This document shows positions 36,184 to 44,521 of a stretch of DNA of 56,385 bases, one piece after another (within the stretch, counting starts at the first letter, position 1; each line of letters starts with the position of its first letter). The translations under genes were made by a program, and so were the position numbers. The stretch covers positions 1 through 56,385 of the forward strand of contig JAUZPM010000005.1 of NCBI GenBank assembly GCA_030705925.1. The letters are read 5' to 3'. The notes under the pieces were generated by a model. It was not told the DNA's origin, searched no databases, and saw only the letters and a program-made list of their open reading frames with translations. Source of the DNA: Bacillota bacterium (GTDB lineage Bacteria > Bacillota > Clostridia > Oscillospirales > Feifaniaceae).

Positions 36184-37353
36184 ATGGTTTATATTGATAC
36201 AAGTTTTAAAAGCCTCAATAAATTAGGTGAAGAGCTGTGCGGAGACCGCGTTGAAGTTGTACGTACAGACAATGGCGTAATATTAGTGCTTTCTGACGGC
36301 TTGGGAAGTGGCGTTAAAGCAAATATCCTATCAACGCTTACCTCGAAAATAATTTCAACAATGATGCGTGAAGGCGCTTCGATAGAGGATACGGTTGATA
36401 CGATTGTGCATACCCTTCCAGTATGCAGTTTGCGGAAGGTTGCATACTCAACGTTCTCTATTCTTCATATTTCGAGCGACGGTAATGGTTATTTAGTTGA
36501 ATTTGATAATCCGGGTTGCATCTTTGTTCGAGACGGAAAGCAGGTAAATTTCGAATACATTACACGAACTGTTGCGGGCAAAAGCATAAAAGAGGCACGT
36601 TTCTCGGTTGATATCGGCGATACATTGGTTTTGATAAGCGACGGCGTCGTTTATGCCGGCATCGGCGCACTGCTCAATCTCGGATGGGATTGGGATAATG
36701 TCGCGAAATATGTAACGAATGAATCAAATACTGCCTCTACTTCGGCGCGTCTTACTTCCCTGCTCAGCTCTGCCTGCGACGAGCTTTATCAGCATAAACC
36801 AGGGGATGATGCGACCGTTGCAACTGTAAAAATCAGACCCCTTCAGGAAGTGAATTTACTGACAGGTCCTCCGCTTAATCGAGAGGACGATGATAAACTC
36901 GTCAGAGAATTTATGGAGTCAAAAGGGCTTAAGATCATATGCGGAGGCAGCAGCGCCAACATGCTCTGCCGCGTTACAGGCAAAAATATTGAGACACTTT
37001 TGTCTTCATCAAATCCTGATGTGCCTCCGATCGCCCATATAAAAGGGGTTGATCTTGTAACTGAAGGGGTATTGACACTTAGGAAAACAGTTGAGATAAT
37101 ACGCAAGTATCTTGATGATCCAACTGAATTCGAAAGTCTTGAGCAGATAGATGAAAATCACGGGGCCGCAATGATTGCAAAAGTACTTATGGAACATTGT
37201 ACAAGTCTTAACCTTTTTATTGGCAAAGCGATCAATCCGGCTCATCAAAATCCGAATTTACCCGTTGATTTAAGCATTAAACTTCGTATTTTAGAAGATC
37301 TATATAATCTTATGATACGAGCCGGAAAAAAGGTTAAGCGCACTTTTTACTAA
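36184..37353 (+). CDS. SpoIIE/PP2C-type phosphatase of the Hfs cluster
   Basis: 389 residues. The first 215 are a PP2C-like phosphatase of the SpoIIE/RsbU group with metal-binding motifs LVLSDGLGSG, LISDGV and KPGDDATV. The remaining 170 residues (starting near KLVREFMESKGLKIICGGSSAN) form a separate domain that I do not recognise, with a conserved-looking GGSSANMLCRVTG. There is no membrane segment, so it is cytoplasmic. It starts 2 bases after the sensory hydrogenase gene. Its phosphoprotein substrate is unknown: no anti-sigma antagonist (STAS) or kinase gene lies beside it. Confidence 0.88.
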   Translation: MVYIDTSFKSLNKLGEELCGDRVEVVRTDNGVILVLSDGLGSGVKANILSTLTSKIISTMMREGASIEDTVDTIVHTLPVCSLRKVAYSTFSILHISSDGNGYLVEFDNPGCIFVRDGKQVNFEYITRTVAGKSIKEARFSVDIGDTLVLISDGVVYAGIGALLNLGWDWDNVAKYVTNESNTASTSARLTSLLSSACDELYQHKPGDDATVATVKIRPLQEVNLLTGPPLNREDDDKLVREFMESKGLKIICGGSSANMLCRVTGKNIETLLSSSNPDVPPIAHIKGVDLVTEGVLTLRKTVEIIRKYLDDPTEFESLEQIDENHGAAMIAKVLMEHCTSLNLFIGKAINPAHQNPNLPVDLSIKLRILEDLYNLMIRAGKKVKRTFY

Positions 37354-37363
37354 GGAGATTTCA

Positions 37364-38830
37364 ATGAATGAAATAAGAGATATTAACGAGATCAAGGAAG
37401 AGGTATTGGTAAAAGTATGTTCCCTTGCTTTTGATGGCACACTTGAAGAAGAAGCAGAGAATATCCCATATCAAATGATACCTGGTATCAAGCCGCGTTT
37501 TCGCTGCTGTGTTTACCGTGAACGGGAAATAATAAGGCAGCGCGTGCGTCTCGCAATGGGAAAACTGCCGGCTGAAGCACAGTACGCTGAACTTGATCCA
37601 TCGCAGGTTGTTCATGTTATACCGTGCGCATGCGAGGGTTGCCCTATTCAGCGTTATACTGTAACTGACAACTGTCAGTCATGTCTTGCTCAAAAGTGCG
37701 TCAAAGCATGCCGTTTCGGAGCTATTACCAAAACGAGCAAAGGTGCGGTCATAGATAAGGATAAGTGTAAAAAATGCGGCAAATGCTATGAGGCTTGCCC
37801 TTATAATGCAATCGTTGATATGGAGCGCCCTTGCAGAAGGGCATGTCCCGTAAATGCTATTCAGATAGACGACAATGATATAGCTATAATAGATAAGGAT
37901 AAATGCATAAACTGCGGGAATTGTGTCATTGGCTGCCCGTTTGGAGCAGTTTCGGACTTGTCTTTGATAACAAATGTGATAGATTATCTTAAAAACCCTG
38001 AGTTGAATGTTTACGCCGTAGCAGCGCCGGCAATAGAAGGTCAGTTTAGAGAAATTTCAATTGGACAGATAAAAAAAGGATTAAAGAAATTGGGGTTTGT
38101 CGGTGTATATGAAGCCGCACTTGGTGCAGACGCAGTTGCGGCAGAAGAGGCAGCCGAACTGGCTGATTGCAAGTCAACCAGAAAAAAACTCACATCATCC
38201 TGCTGCCCAGCCTTTGTAGATCTTATTGAAAAAAACTATCCGGAGCTTTGCGATAATGTTTCAAGCCTTTTATCTCCGATGGCAGCTACAGCAAAATATA
38301 TACGTGAAAAAATCGATAACAGAGCGGTTATAGTATTTATAGGCCCTTGTATTGCTAAAAAAGCAGATGTCTTGCAGAATCATATAGGTCTCATAAGTGG
38401 AGTGCTGACATTTCAGGAGCTATCCGCTATGCTCAAGGCAAAAAAAGTTAATTTAAAAGAATTTGAATTGGATAGCGAATTGGCAACCAGTTTCGGCAAG
38501 GGATTTGCAAAATCGGGAGGTGTTACGGCTGCCGTAATGAAAGCGCTTGAAGAAAGAGGTGAGGTTCAGCCAATAGCTGCTCAAAAATGCAGCGGGATAG
38601 CTGAATGCAAAACGGCACTTTCACTGTTAAAAGCCGGTAAGCTATCCGAGGATTTCATTGAAGGAATGGCATGTTCAGGAGGGTGCATTGCAGGCCCCGG
38701 AATAATTGGTGATCCGGGGCTTTCACGAAGGACGTTTGATAAAAAGATTGATAATAGAAATAATAAAATTATAAAGAACATCCACAAGTATAATTTTGAT
38801 ACGTTAAATATACACAAACACAAGAGATAA
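37364..38830 (+). CDS. hfsD: [FeFe]-hydrogenase, ferredoxin-type (HfsD / group B)
   Basis: 488 residues. The N-terminal third carries Fe-S motifs (CACEGCPIQRY, CQSCLAQKCVKAC, CKKCGKCYEACP, CINCGNCVIGCP). The H-domain has all ligands: TSCCPA (Cys280/281), GPCIAK (Cys329) and ACSGGC (Cys437, Cys441). It makes or consumes H2 with ferredoxin in the cytoplasm and needs HydEFG maturases, not seen here. AAGGAG precedes the ATG and the gene follows the phosphatase by 10 bases. The C-terminus is short and basic; its last codon and stop are built into the terminator stem. Confidence 0.95.
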   Translation: MNEIRDINEIKEEVLVKVCSLAFDGTLEEEAENIPYQMIPGIKPRFRCCVYREREIIRQRVRLAMGKLPAEAQYAELDPSQVVHVIPCACEGCPIQRYTVTDNCQSCLAQKCVKACRFGAITKTSKGAVIDKDKCKKCGKCYEACPYNAIVDMERPCRRACPVNAIQIDDNDIAIIDKDKCINCGNCVIGCPFGAVSDLSLITNVIDYLKNPELNVYAVAAPAIEGQFREISIGQIKKGLKKLGFVGVYEAALGADAVAAEEAAELADCKSTRKKLTSSCCPAFVDLIEKNYPELCDNVSSLLSPMAATAKYIREKIDNRAVIVFIGPCIAKKADVLQNHIGLISGVLTFQELSAMLKAKKVNLKEFELDSELATSFGKGFAKSGGVTAAVMKALEERGEVQPIAAQKCSGIAECKTALSLLKAGKLSEDFIEGMACSGGCIAGPGIIGDPGLSRRTFDKKIDNRNNKIIKNIHKYNFDTLNIHKHKR

Positions 38831-38868
38831 ATAAGAAAGAACGCCAACGGCGTTCTTTCTTATTTATC
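38826..38868 (+). terminator. 20-base-stem terminator that includes the hfsD stop codon
   Basis: The 20 bases at 38826-38845 and 38849-38868 are exact reverse complements around the loop AAC. The core is AAGAACGCC / GGCGTTCTT. The stem starts inside the last sense codon of hfsD. It is the strongest hairpin in the window, though the T-tract is inside the stem rather than after it. Confidence 0.85.
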
Positions 38869-38946
38869 GAAGATTCTATTTTTCATTAAAAAGAGTTGCG
38901 TTTTTAAATATAAAGTTTTGCGTGACAAAAACGTTATATTGTACTG

Positions 38947-38979
38947 CACGTATTTTGTATAAAATATACAAAATACGTG
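38947..38979. repeat. 33-base AT-rich inverted repeat in the hfsD-rny spacer
   Basis: CACGTATTTTGTAT (38947-38960) and its exact reverse complement ATACAAAATACGTG (38966-38979) around AAAAT. It stands in a 320-base spacer (38869-39189) that otherwise holds only the rny promoter. It lacks a T-run on the plus strand, so a protein-binding site is as likely as a hairpin RNA. Confidence 0.7.
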
Positions 38980-39024
38980 ATAAAAAAATAAATCAACCAA
39001 ATAATATGAAACTGAGATATTTTC

Positions 39025-39053
39025 TTGACAGTGAGGGGTATAATCTTTATAAT
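39025..39053 (+). promoter_or_regulatory. consensus promoter of rny
   Basis: TTGACA (39025-39030), 17-base spacer, TATAAT (39048-39053): an exact sigma-A consensus. The leader to the rny start is about 130 bases. Confidence 0.88.
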
Positions 39054-39189
39054 TATAGTATTAATGTGCATTTTTCACAAATTGCATGTTATATTTCCTT
39101 TAAAGTCTGACATAACTTTCTTGAATTTTGTTTTGTTTGAAAATTAAAGGAATCGTATAAAAGCATTGAATATTAACAGGAGGAAAGCA

Positions 39190-40746
39190 ATGGGCAATAC
39201 ATTATTGCTAGTTGTTTCCTGTGCGGTTTCGGCGATTCTCTCGGGAATTATTCTTTTTTTTGTCGGTATAAAATATAGAAAAAGCATAGCTGAAGGAAAG
39301 ATTGGCTCTGCAGAGACAGAGGCAACCAGGATTATTAATGATGCTATAAAAACTGCGGAAAACAAGAAAAAAGAAGCCGTTCTGGAAGCAAAAGAGGAAA
39401 TTTTAAAAAGCAGACAGGAATCAGAACGTGAGTTAAAAGAGCGGCGCAAAGAAGTTCAGCGTTCAGAAAACCGCCTGCAGCAAAAAGAAGAAGCGATAGA
39501 CAAGAAATACGAGACACTTGAAAAAAAGGAAGAAAAACTTAATCAAAAGCTTCAGGAAGTTGAAGCTACACAGGAGGACGTCTCAAATATTAAAAAGCAG
39601 CAATGGGACGTGCTTGAAAGAATATCTGGTTTTACAGTCGATCAGGCAAAAGAATATCTTATAAATCGGTTAGAAAATGAAATTGTTCATGAACAGGCTT
39701 TAAAAATTCAAGAGCTTGATCAAAGATTTAAAGAGGAAAGTGACAAAAAAGCAAAGGAAATCATAACGCTCGCAATTCAAAAATGCGCGGCCGACTATGT
39801 TGCCGAAGCAACCGTTTCAGTCGTGGCTCTTCCAAACGATGAGATGAAAGGCCGCATAATAGGCCGTGAAGGAAGAAATATCCGGGCGCTTGAAACACTT
39901 ACTGGCGTTGACCTTATAATTGACGATACCCCGGAAGCAATCACAGTATCAAGCTTTGATCCTATAAGACGTGAAATCGCCAGATTGTCGCTTGAAAGAT
40001 TAGTGCATGACGGACGCATCCATCCGGCAAAGATCGAGGAAACGGTTGAAAAGACCAAGCGAGACATTGAAAACATTATTAAGCAGGAAGGCGAAAAAGC
40101 GATGTTTGAGACCAATACATACGGTCTCCATCCAGAGCTTGTCAAACTGCTGGGCAGATTAAAGTATAGAACCAGTTATGGTCAGAATGTTTTGCTGCAT
40201 TCTATTGAAGTATCTCATATTGCAGGAATCATGGCATCCGAACTTGGCATCGACGTTAAACTTGCTAAACGAGCAGGGCTTTTACATGACATCGGCAAGG
40301 CGCTCGATCATGAAATTGAGGGTTCCCATATTGAAATCGGCGTAGATGTTGCGAGAAAATATAAAGAGAGCGACATAATTATTAATGCGATAGAAAGCCA
40401 TCATGGTGACGTTGAGCCTCATTCTATCATCGCAGCTCTAGTTCAGGCAGCAGATGCTATATCTGCGGCAAGGCCGGGAGCACGCAGAGAAAACCTTGAA
40501 ACTTATATTAAACGTCTCGAAAAGCTTGAGGAAATATCAAATAGCTTTGAAGGAGTTGAGCGTTCATTTGCAATTCAGGCCGGCCGTGAAGTAAGGATTA
40601 TGGTTAATCCTGTTGCAATTTCAGACGATGATATTGTACTGCTAGCTCGTAATATAGTTAAAAAAATCGAAGGTGAGCTTGAATATCCGGGGCAGATCAA
40701 GGTAAATGTAATACGTGAAAACAGAGCTGTTGATTACGCGAAGTAA
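39190..40746 (+). CDS. rny: ribonuclease Y
   Basis: 518 residues, the usual length. An N-terminal membrane helix ([23 protein letters not shown]) anchors it. A long charged coiled coil (about 40-190) follows. The KH domain has [17 protein letters not shown], and the HD domain has [17 protein letters not shown] and ESHHGDVEP. RNase Y starts mRNA decay at the membrane. The ATG at 39190 is chosen because AGGAGG lies 7 bases upstream; an ATG 24 bases earlier is not well placed. It pairs with ymdB downstream, as in Bacillus. Confidence 0.97.
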   Translation: MGNTLLLVVSCAVSAILSGIILFFVGIKYRKSIAEGKIGSAETEATRIINDAIKTAENKKKEAVLEAKEEILKSRQESERELKERRKEVQRSENRLQQKEEAIDKKYETLEKKEEKLNQKLQEVEATQEDVSNIKKQQWDVLERISGFTVDQAKEYLINRLENEIVHEQALKIQELDQRFKEESDKKAKEIITLAIQKCAADYVAEATVSVVALPNDEMKGRIIGREGRNIRALETLTGVDLIIDDTPEAITVSSFDPIRREIARLSLERLVHDGRIHPAKIEETVEKTKRDIENIIKQEGEKAMFETNTYGLHPELVKLLGRLKYRTSYGQNVLLHSIEVSHIAGIMASELGIDVKLAKRAGLLHDIGKALDHEIEGSHIEIGVDVARKYKESDIIINAIESHHGDVEPHSIIAALVQAADAISAARPGARRENLETYIKRLEKLEEISNSFEGVERSFAIQAGREVRIMVNPVAISDDDIVLLARNIVKKIEGELEYPGQIKVNVIRENRAVDYAK

Positions 40747-40760
40747 CTGAATAATAATCA

Positions 40761-40796
40761 AAAACTGGCGCCACAGCAAAGAGGCGTCAGTTTTTT
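40761..40796 (+). terminator. terminator of rny
   Basis: AAAACTGGCGCC pairs with GGCGTCAGTTTT (one G-T), followed by TT. ymdB begins about 85 bases later, so it may have its own promoter (not clearly seen). Confidence 0.85.
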
Positions 40797-40879
40797 AATT
40801 TACTTAAATAATCTATTGCTTAGTTGGCATTTCGCGGCATATAATTACAATGTGGTATAGTTAGTATGAAGGAGCATTT

Positions 40880-41650
40880 ATGAAATTATTATTTATCGGA
40901 GATGTTGTAGGAGCCAAGGGTAGAGCCTTTCTAAAGAGTACATTATGGGCATTAAGGCGCGAGACCGGGGTTGACGTAGTTATAGCAAATGGAGAAAATT
41001 CAGCTGATAATAACGGAGTGACTCCCCAGTCTGCGGACGAACTGTTTGAAGCTGGGGTAGATATAATAACAGGAGGAAACCATTCTTTTCAAAGACGTGA
41101 GATTTATACGTATCTCGCGGAGAAAGAATATATACTTAGACCGGCAAATTATCCAAGCGGCGCGCCAGGAAAAGGAATGTGCATTTATAATACAGGAAAA
41201 AGTGATATAGCCGTTATCAGTTTGAGTGGGATCGTTTTTTTAGATGCTCTTGATTGTCCGTTCAGAGTAGCAGATACACTGCTTAAAGAAGCAGCCCTCA
41301 AAACGAAAATAATTGTTATAGATTTTCATGCAGAAGCAACCAGCGAAAAACGCGCATTTGCTGAATATGTCAAAGGCAGAGCCTCTGCGGTACTCGGTAC
41401 ACACACACATGTTATGACATCTGATGCGCAGGTTCTGGGAGGAGTGACCGGTTTCATAACCGATGTGGGCATGACTGGGCCTACAGATTCGATTATAGGG
41501 GTTGGAAAAGAAGAAGTAATAAAGAAATTCTTAACTAAAATGCCGGTTCGATTTAAAGAAGGAGAAGGTATTGCAAAAATCAATGCCGCACTTTTAGATA
41601 TTGACGAAGCCACAGGTAATTGTATTAGAATTGAAACTATTATAAAATAA
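40880..41650 (+). CDS. ymdB: YmdB-type metallophosphoesterase (TIGR00282)
   Basis: 256 residues. The family is read from MKLLFIGDVVGAKGRAFL (metal-binding Asp), VVIANGENSADNNGVT, ITGGNHSF, IVIDFHAEATSEKRAF and VLGTHTHVMTSDAQVL. YmdB is a dinuclear-metal phosphodiesterase, active on 2',3'-cyclic nucleotides or cAMP in vitro, that affects biofilm and motility and is functionally tied to RNase Y. AAGGAG lies upstream. Adjacency to rny supports the call. Confidence 0.94.
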   Translation: MKLLFIGDVVGAKGRAFLKSTLWALRRETGVDVVIANGENSADNNGVTPQSADELFEAGVDIITGGNHSFQRREIYTYLAEKEYILRPANYPSGAPGKGMCIYNTGKSDIAVISLSGIVFLDALDCPFRVADTLLKEAALKTKIIVIDFHAEATSEKRAFAEYVKGRASAVLGTHTHVMTSDAQVLGGVTGFITDVGMTGPTDSIIGVGKEEVIKKFLTKMPVRFKEGEGIAKINAALLDIDEATGNCIRIETIIK

Positions 41651-41653
41651 TTT

Positions 41654-41685
41654 AAGAGGACTCATTGATCGTGAGTTCTTTTATA
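41654..41685 (+). terminator. probable terminator of ymdB
   Basis: AAGAGGACTCA and TGAGTTCTT pair across a 7-base loop with one bulge and one G-T pair, followed by TTTAT. Confidence 0.6.
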
Positions 41686-41754
41686 TTTAAAATTATTATA
41701 CTTTATATATGGAATATAGTATAATAAAAATAAATATATCATTTGGAGAACGGT

Positions 41755-42558
41755 ATGCTTAAAACGGGATGTAACGGGGTAGTTTATTATGAACCAGACT
41801 CGTTAAATCAGTTCAATAATATAAAAGCAGCTTTTGCAACACGTGTCGGAGGAACAAGCGACGGTGTTTTTTCATCTTTAAATTTAAGTTATCATAGAGG
41901 CGACAACGATGAATGTGTCACAGAGAACTTCAGTAGGATTTGTGATGCAGCTGGACTTGAGTGCAATATTGTCTGCAACAAGCAGGTACATGGAGACAGG
42001 ATTATTAAGGTTTCAGAAAAATCGATAGGCGGTTTCCCCTGCCCCGAAATGCAGCAGGAAGAAGCGGATGGATTTGTGACCGACGTTCCGGGAGTAGTAC
42101 TGACTGCAGTTTATGCAGACTGTGTACCGATTCTCTTTTATGATCCTGTTAGAAATGCAATTGCGGCAGTGCATGCAGGCTGGCGTGGCACGGTTGCCCA
42201 TATTTCGGAAAAGGCGGTTCACACATTAACTAATGAATACGGCACGAATCCTAAAGATTTAATTGCGGTTATCGGGCCTTCAATCTGTAAATGTCATTTC
42301 GAAGTGGGAGAAGAAACGGCGCAAATATTTAAGTCTTGTTTAAAGGATTTTGATATAGTCGATTGCCAAAATGGCAAATATCATGTTGATTTATGGGGCG
42401 CAAACAAGGGATTGCTTATGGAAGCCGGACTGCTTGAAAAAAACATAACGATATCCGGCTTGTGCACATACTGTGAGGAAGATCTATTCTTTTCGCACCG
42501 TCGATGCGGTGACGCACGCGGCAGCCATATAGCATTTATTGAAATTAAGGAGAACTGA
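41755..42558 (+). CDS. pgeF: PgeF/YfiH-type multicopper-oxidase-fold protein (purine nucleoside phosphorylase)
   Basis: 267 residues of the YfiH/LACC1 family. Motifs are CNKQVHGDRIIKV (zinc His), DCVPILFYDP with TAVYADC before it, and AVHAGWRGT; the C-terminal CTYCEEDLFFSHR is also typical. Family members phosphorolyse purine nucleosides or edit peptidoglycan precursors. The ATG at 41755 is chosen for GGAG at about 41745-41748; a longer reading from a TTG at 41743 has no site. It ends 2 bases before the next gene. Confidence 0.92.
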   Translation: MLKTGCNGVVYYEPDSLNQFNNIKAAFATRVGGTSDGVFSSLNLSYHRGDNDECVTENFSRICDAAGLECNIVCNKQVHGDRIIKVSEKSIGGFPCPEMQQEEADGFVTDVPGVVLTAVYADCVPILFYDPVRNAIAAVHAGWRGTVAHISEKAVHTLTNEYGTNPKDLIAVIGPSICKCHFEVGEETAQIFKSCLKDFDIVDCQNGKYHVDLWGANKGLLMEAGLLEKNITISGLCTYCEEDLFFSHRRCGDARGSHIAFIEIKEN

Positions 42559-42560
42559 CT

Positions 42561-44069
42561 ATGAGAAAGACAGCGATTATTTTACTCTCATTTTTTCTTA
42601 TTTTCGTGACTGCATGTTCAAACTCAGTAGAGACTGCGACAGAACCAGATAAACCTGTTTCAGCTCAGCCTGCCCAAGAACACACGCAAGGTCTGCTTTA
42701 TAACTCAGAGATACCGCTGAACCCTTTGTATACAAATGACAAAATAAACGGCCGCATTTCTCATCTTATATATAATGGATTGTACTCTCTTGATAAAAGT
42801 TATAAACCACAACCTGAGCTTGCAGAAAGCTGCACGATAGCTGATAATAAAATATTCGATATAACCATTAGACAGGGAATCTCTTTCCATAGCGGCGCAG
42901 AACTTACTTCTTCAGATGTGAAATATACTATCGATACAATACTTAATAACTCATCAAGCATTTATTATGACAGATTGAAGGAAATTTCTTCAACTGAAAC
43001 AACAGGTACATACAGTTTACGTATAACGCTTAATAACACAGACGCATTGTTTTTATCAATGCTTGACTTCCCTATTGTTAAAAGCGGTGCTGGTAAATCG
43101 GATGTCAACGGAACGGGTCGATACAAACTTCAAAAGGGAAAATTAATATATAATGATAACTATTTCAACAAATCTGAGTCGAAAGTATTGGTTAAGGAAA
43201 TTGATTTAATAGCCAACAGCGATACTGATACTTCGGTCAGCGATTTTTTAAACGGGAAAATAGGACTGCTAGAATTAAGCGGTGATACAAAATATGAAAT
43301 AAAAGAAACCGGAACGAGATCAGCGGGTTCAGTTGTAAATAACAACTTGATATACCTTGGTGTAAATGCCGGAAAGAGGGGCTTGTCAAACGCGAATGTC
43401 AGACGTGCGATAAGTATGGCTGTCAACCGAGTCGAGGACAGTGAAAGTTTCGTGACGGTTAAGCCGTATGTTTCGTATTCATGTATAAACCCATCCTGGT
43501 ATCTGTTCGATCACTCTGCCATCAGCGGGAGTTTTGACCTTAAAACTTCATCTTCCCTATTGCAGGCGGCAGGGTATAATGGGAACAGTCAGCACATAAT
43601 ACTTAATTTAAGTTTGCTTGTTAATAAAGAAAATTATGATAAGGTAGAGTTAGCACAGCATATAGCACAAAATCTTTTATCAGTGGGTATTAAAATTACT
43701 GTTGATTCGCGGTCGTGGTCAGACTATACAGAGGCTCTATCCTCAGGGGATTTTGATTTATACATAGGAGAGGTCAGTATTAAAAACGACATGGATGTAA
43801 CTTCTCTTATTGGCTCAGGTGGATCACTTAATTATGGACGTTATTCGAACAATGATATTAATAACGGCATTAATGCAGTAAAAAATTCAGCAGATGATGC
43901 ATCCCTCAAAACATCAGCATCTAATATTATAAAATTAATGGATCAGGAGATGCCGATAATACCGTTATATTTTGGGGTAAATGAATTTGTTACATTGCCG
44001 AGCTCAAAACTAGCGCTATCTTCGTCAGTTTCAGACGCTTTTTCAGGCATAGAATTTACTGAAAAATAA
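42561..44069 (+). CDS. solute-binding lipoprotein, family 5 (OppA-like), orphan
   Basis: 502 residues. A lipoprotein signal with lipobox VTAC (Cys19) precedes a family 5 peptide/nickel-binding domain: LNPLYTNDKINGRISHLIYNGL, FDITIRQGISFHSGAELTSSDVKYTI, VRRAISMAVNR. It would catch oligopeptides or a similar ligand outside the cell. No Opp/Dpp permease or ATPase gene is near, so it is an orphan that must share a distant transporter or act as a sensor. It starts 2 bases after pgeF. The body is shorter and more divergent than classic OppA. Confidence 0.88.
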   Translation: MRKTAIILLSFFLIFVTACSNSVETATEPDKPVSAQPAQEHTQGLLYNSEIPLNPLYTNDKINGRISHLIYNGLYSLDKSYKPQPELAESCTIADNKIFDITIRQGISFHSGAELTSSDVKYTIDTILNNSSSIYYDRLKEISSTETTGTYSLRITLNNTDALFLSMLDFPIVKSGAGKSDVNGTGRYKLQKGKLIYNDNYFNKSESKVLVKEIDLIANSDTDTSVSDFLNGKIGLLELSGDTKYEIKETGTRSAGSVVNNNLIYLGVNAGKRGLSNANVRRAISMAVNRVEDSESFVTVKPYVSYSCINPSWYLFDHSAISGSFDLKTSSSLLQAAGYNGNSQHIILNLSLLVNKENYDKVELAQHIAQNLLSVGIKITVDSRSWSDYTEALSSGDFDLYIGEVSIKNDMDVTSLIGSGGSLNYGRYSNNDINNGINAVKNSADDASLKTSASNIIKLMDQEMPIIPLYFGVNEFVTLPSSKLALSSSVSDAFSGIEFTEK

Positions 44070-44073
44070 AATG

Positions 44074-44102
44074 TTGTTAATTTTATGGATATGTTGTACA
44101 AT
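44074..44102 (+). promoter_or_regulatory. promoter of the yloU-yloV unit
   Basis: TTGTTA (44074-44079), 17-base spacer, TACAAT (44097-44102), right after the lipoprotein stop. Confidence 0.6.
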
Positions 44103-44137
44103 AAAATAGCATTATAATAGCAAAACGAGGTGAAACC

Positions 44138-44485
44138 ATGGTCAGAATAGAAAATAAAACGGGCAACGTCATAATATCCTCCGAAGCATTTGGTGAAATT
44201 GTCGGTTTAGCTGCTACAAGCTGCTACGGTGTTGTAGGCATGGCAAATAAAAGCGCAACGGAAGGAATAGTTTCTCTTCTCAAGAAAGAAAATTATGAAA
44301 AGGGCGTTAAGGTGACATTCTGCGAAAACCTGCTTGAAATAGACTTGCACATAGTTGTGCTTTATGGGGTAAACATTCCGGCCATTATTGAAAGCATTGT
44401 ACACAAGGTTCAATACTGCGTAGAGGACCTTACGGGTTTTGCAGTGTCACGAGTCACGGTTTTTGTTGACGATATGAAATTTTAA
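44138..44485 (+). CDS. yloU: Asp23/Gls24 family envelope protein (YloU-like)
   Basis: 115 residues of the Asp23 family: GNVIISSEAFGEIVGLAATSC, YGVVGMANKS, and VVLYGVNIPAIIESIVHKVQ with a final VTVFVDDMKF. Members gather under the membrane and respond to cell-wall stress. The order yloU-yloV-recG is conserved in Bacillota and supports the name. Ribosome site GAGGTG. Confidence 0.93.
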   Translation: MVRIENKTGNVIISSEAFGEIVGLAATSCYGVVGMANKSATEGIVSLLKKENYEKGVKVTFCENLLEIDLHIVVLYGVNIPAIIESIVHKVQYCVEDLTGFAVSRVTVFVDDMKF

Positions 44486-44521
44486 AACGCGTACGATAAG
44501 GTGCGGTGGAGGTATTGAAAC

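Noticed and set aside
38922-39110. A 62-residue frame between hfsD and rny
   Set aside because: It has no ribosome site and covers both a 33-base palindrome and the exact-consensus rny promoter.
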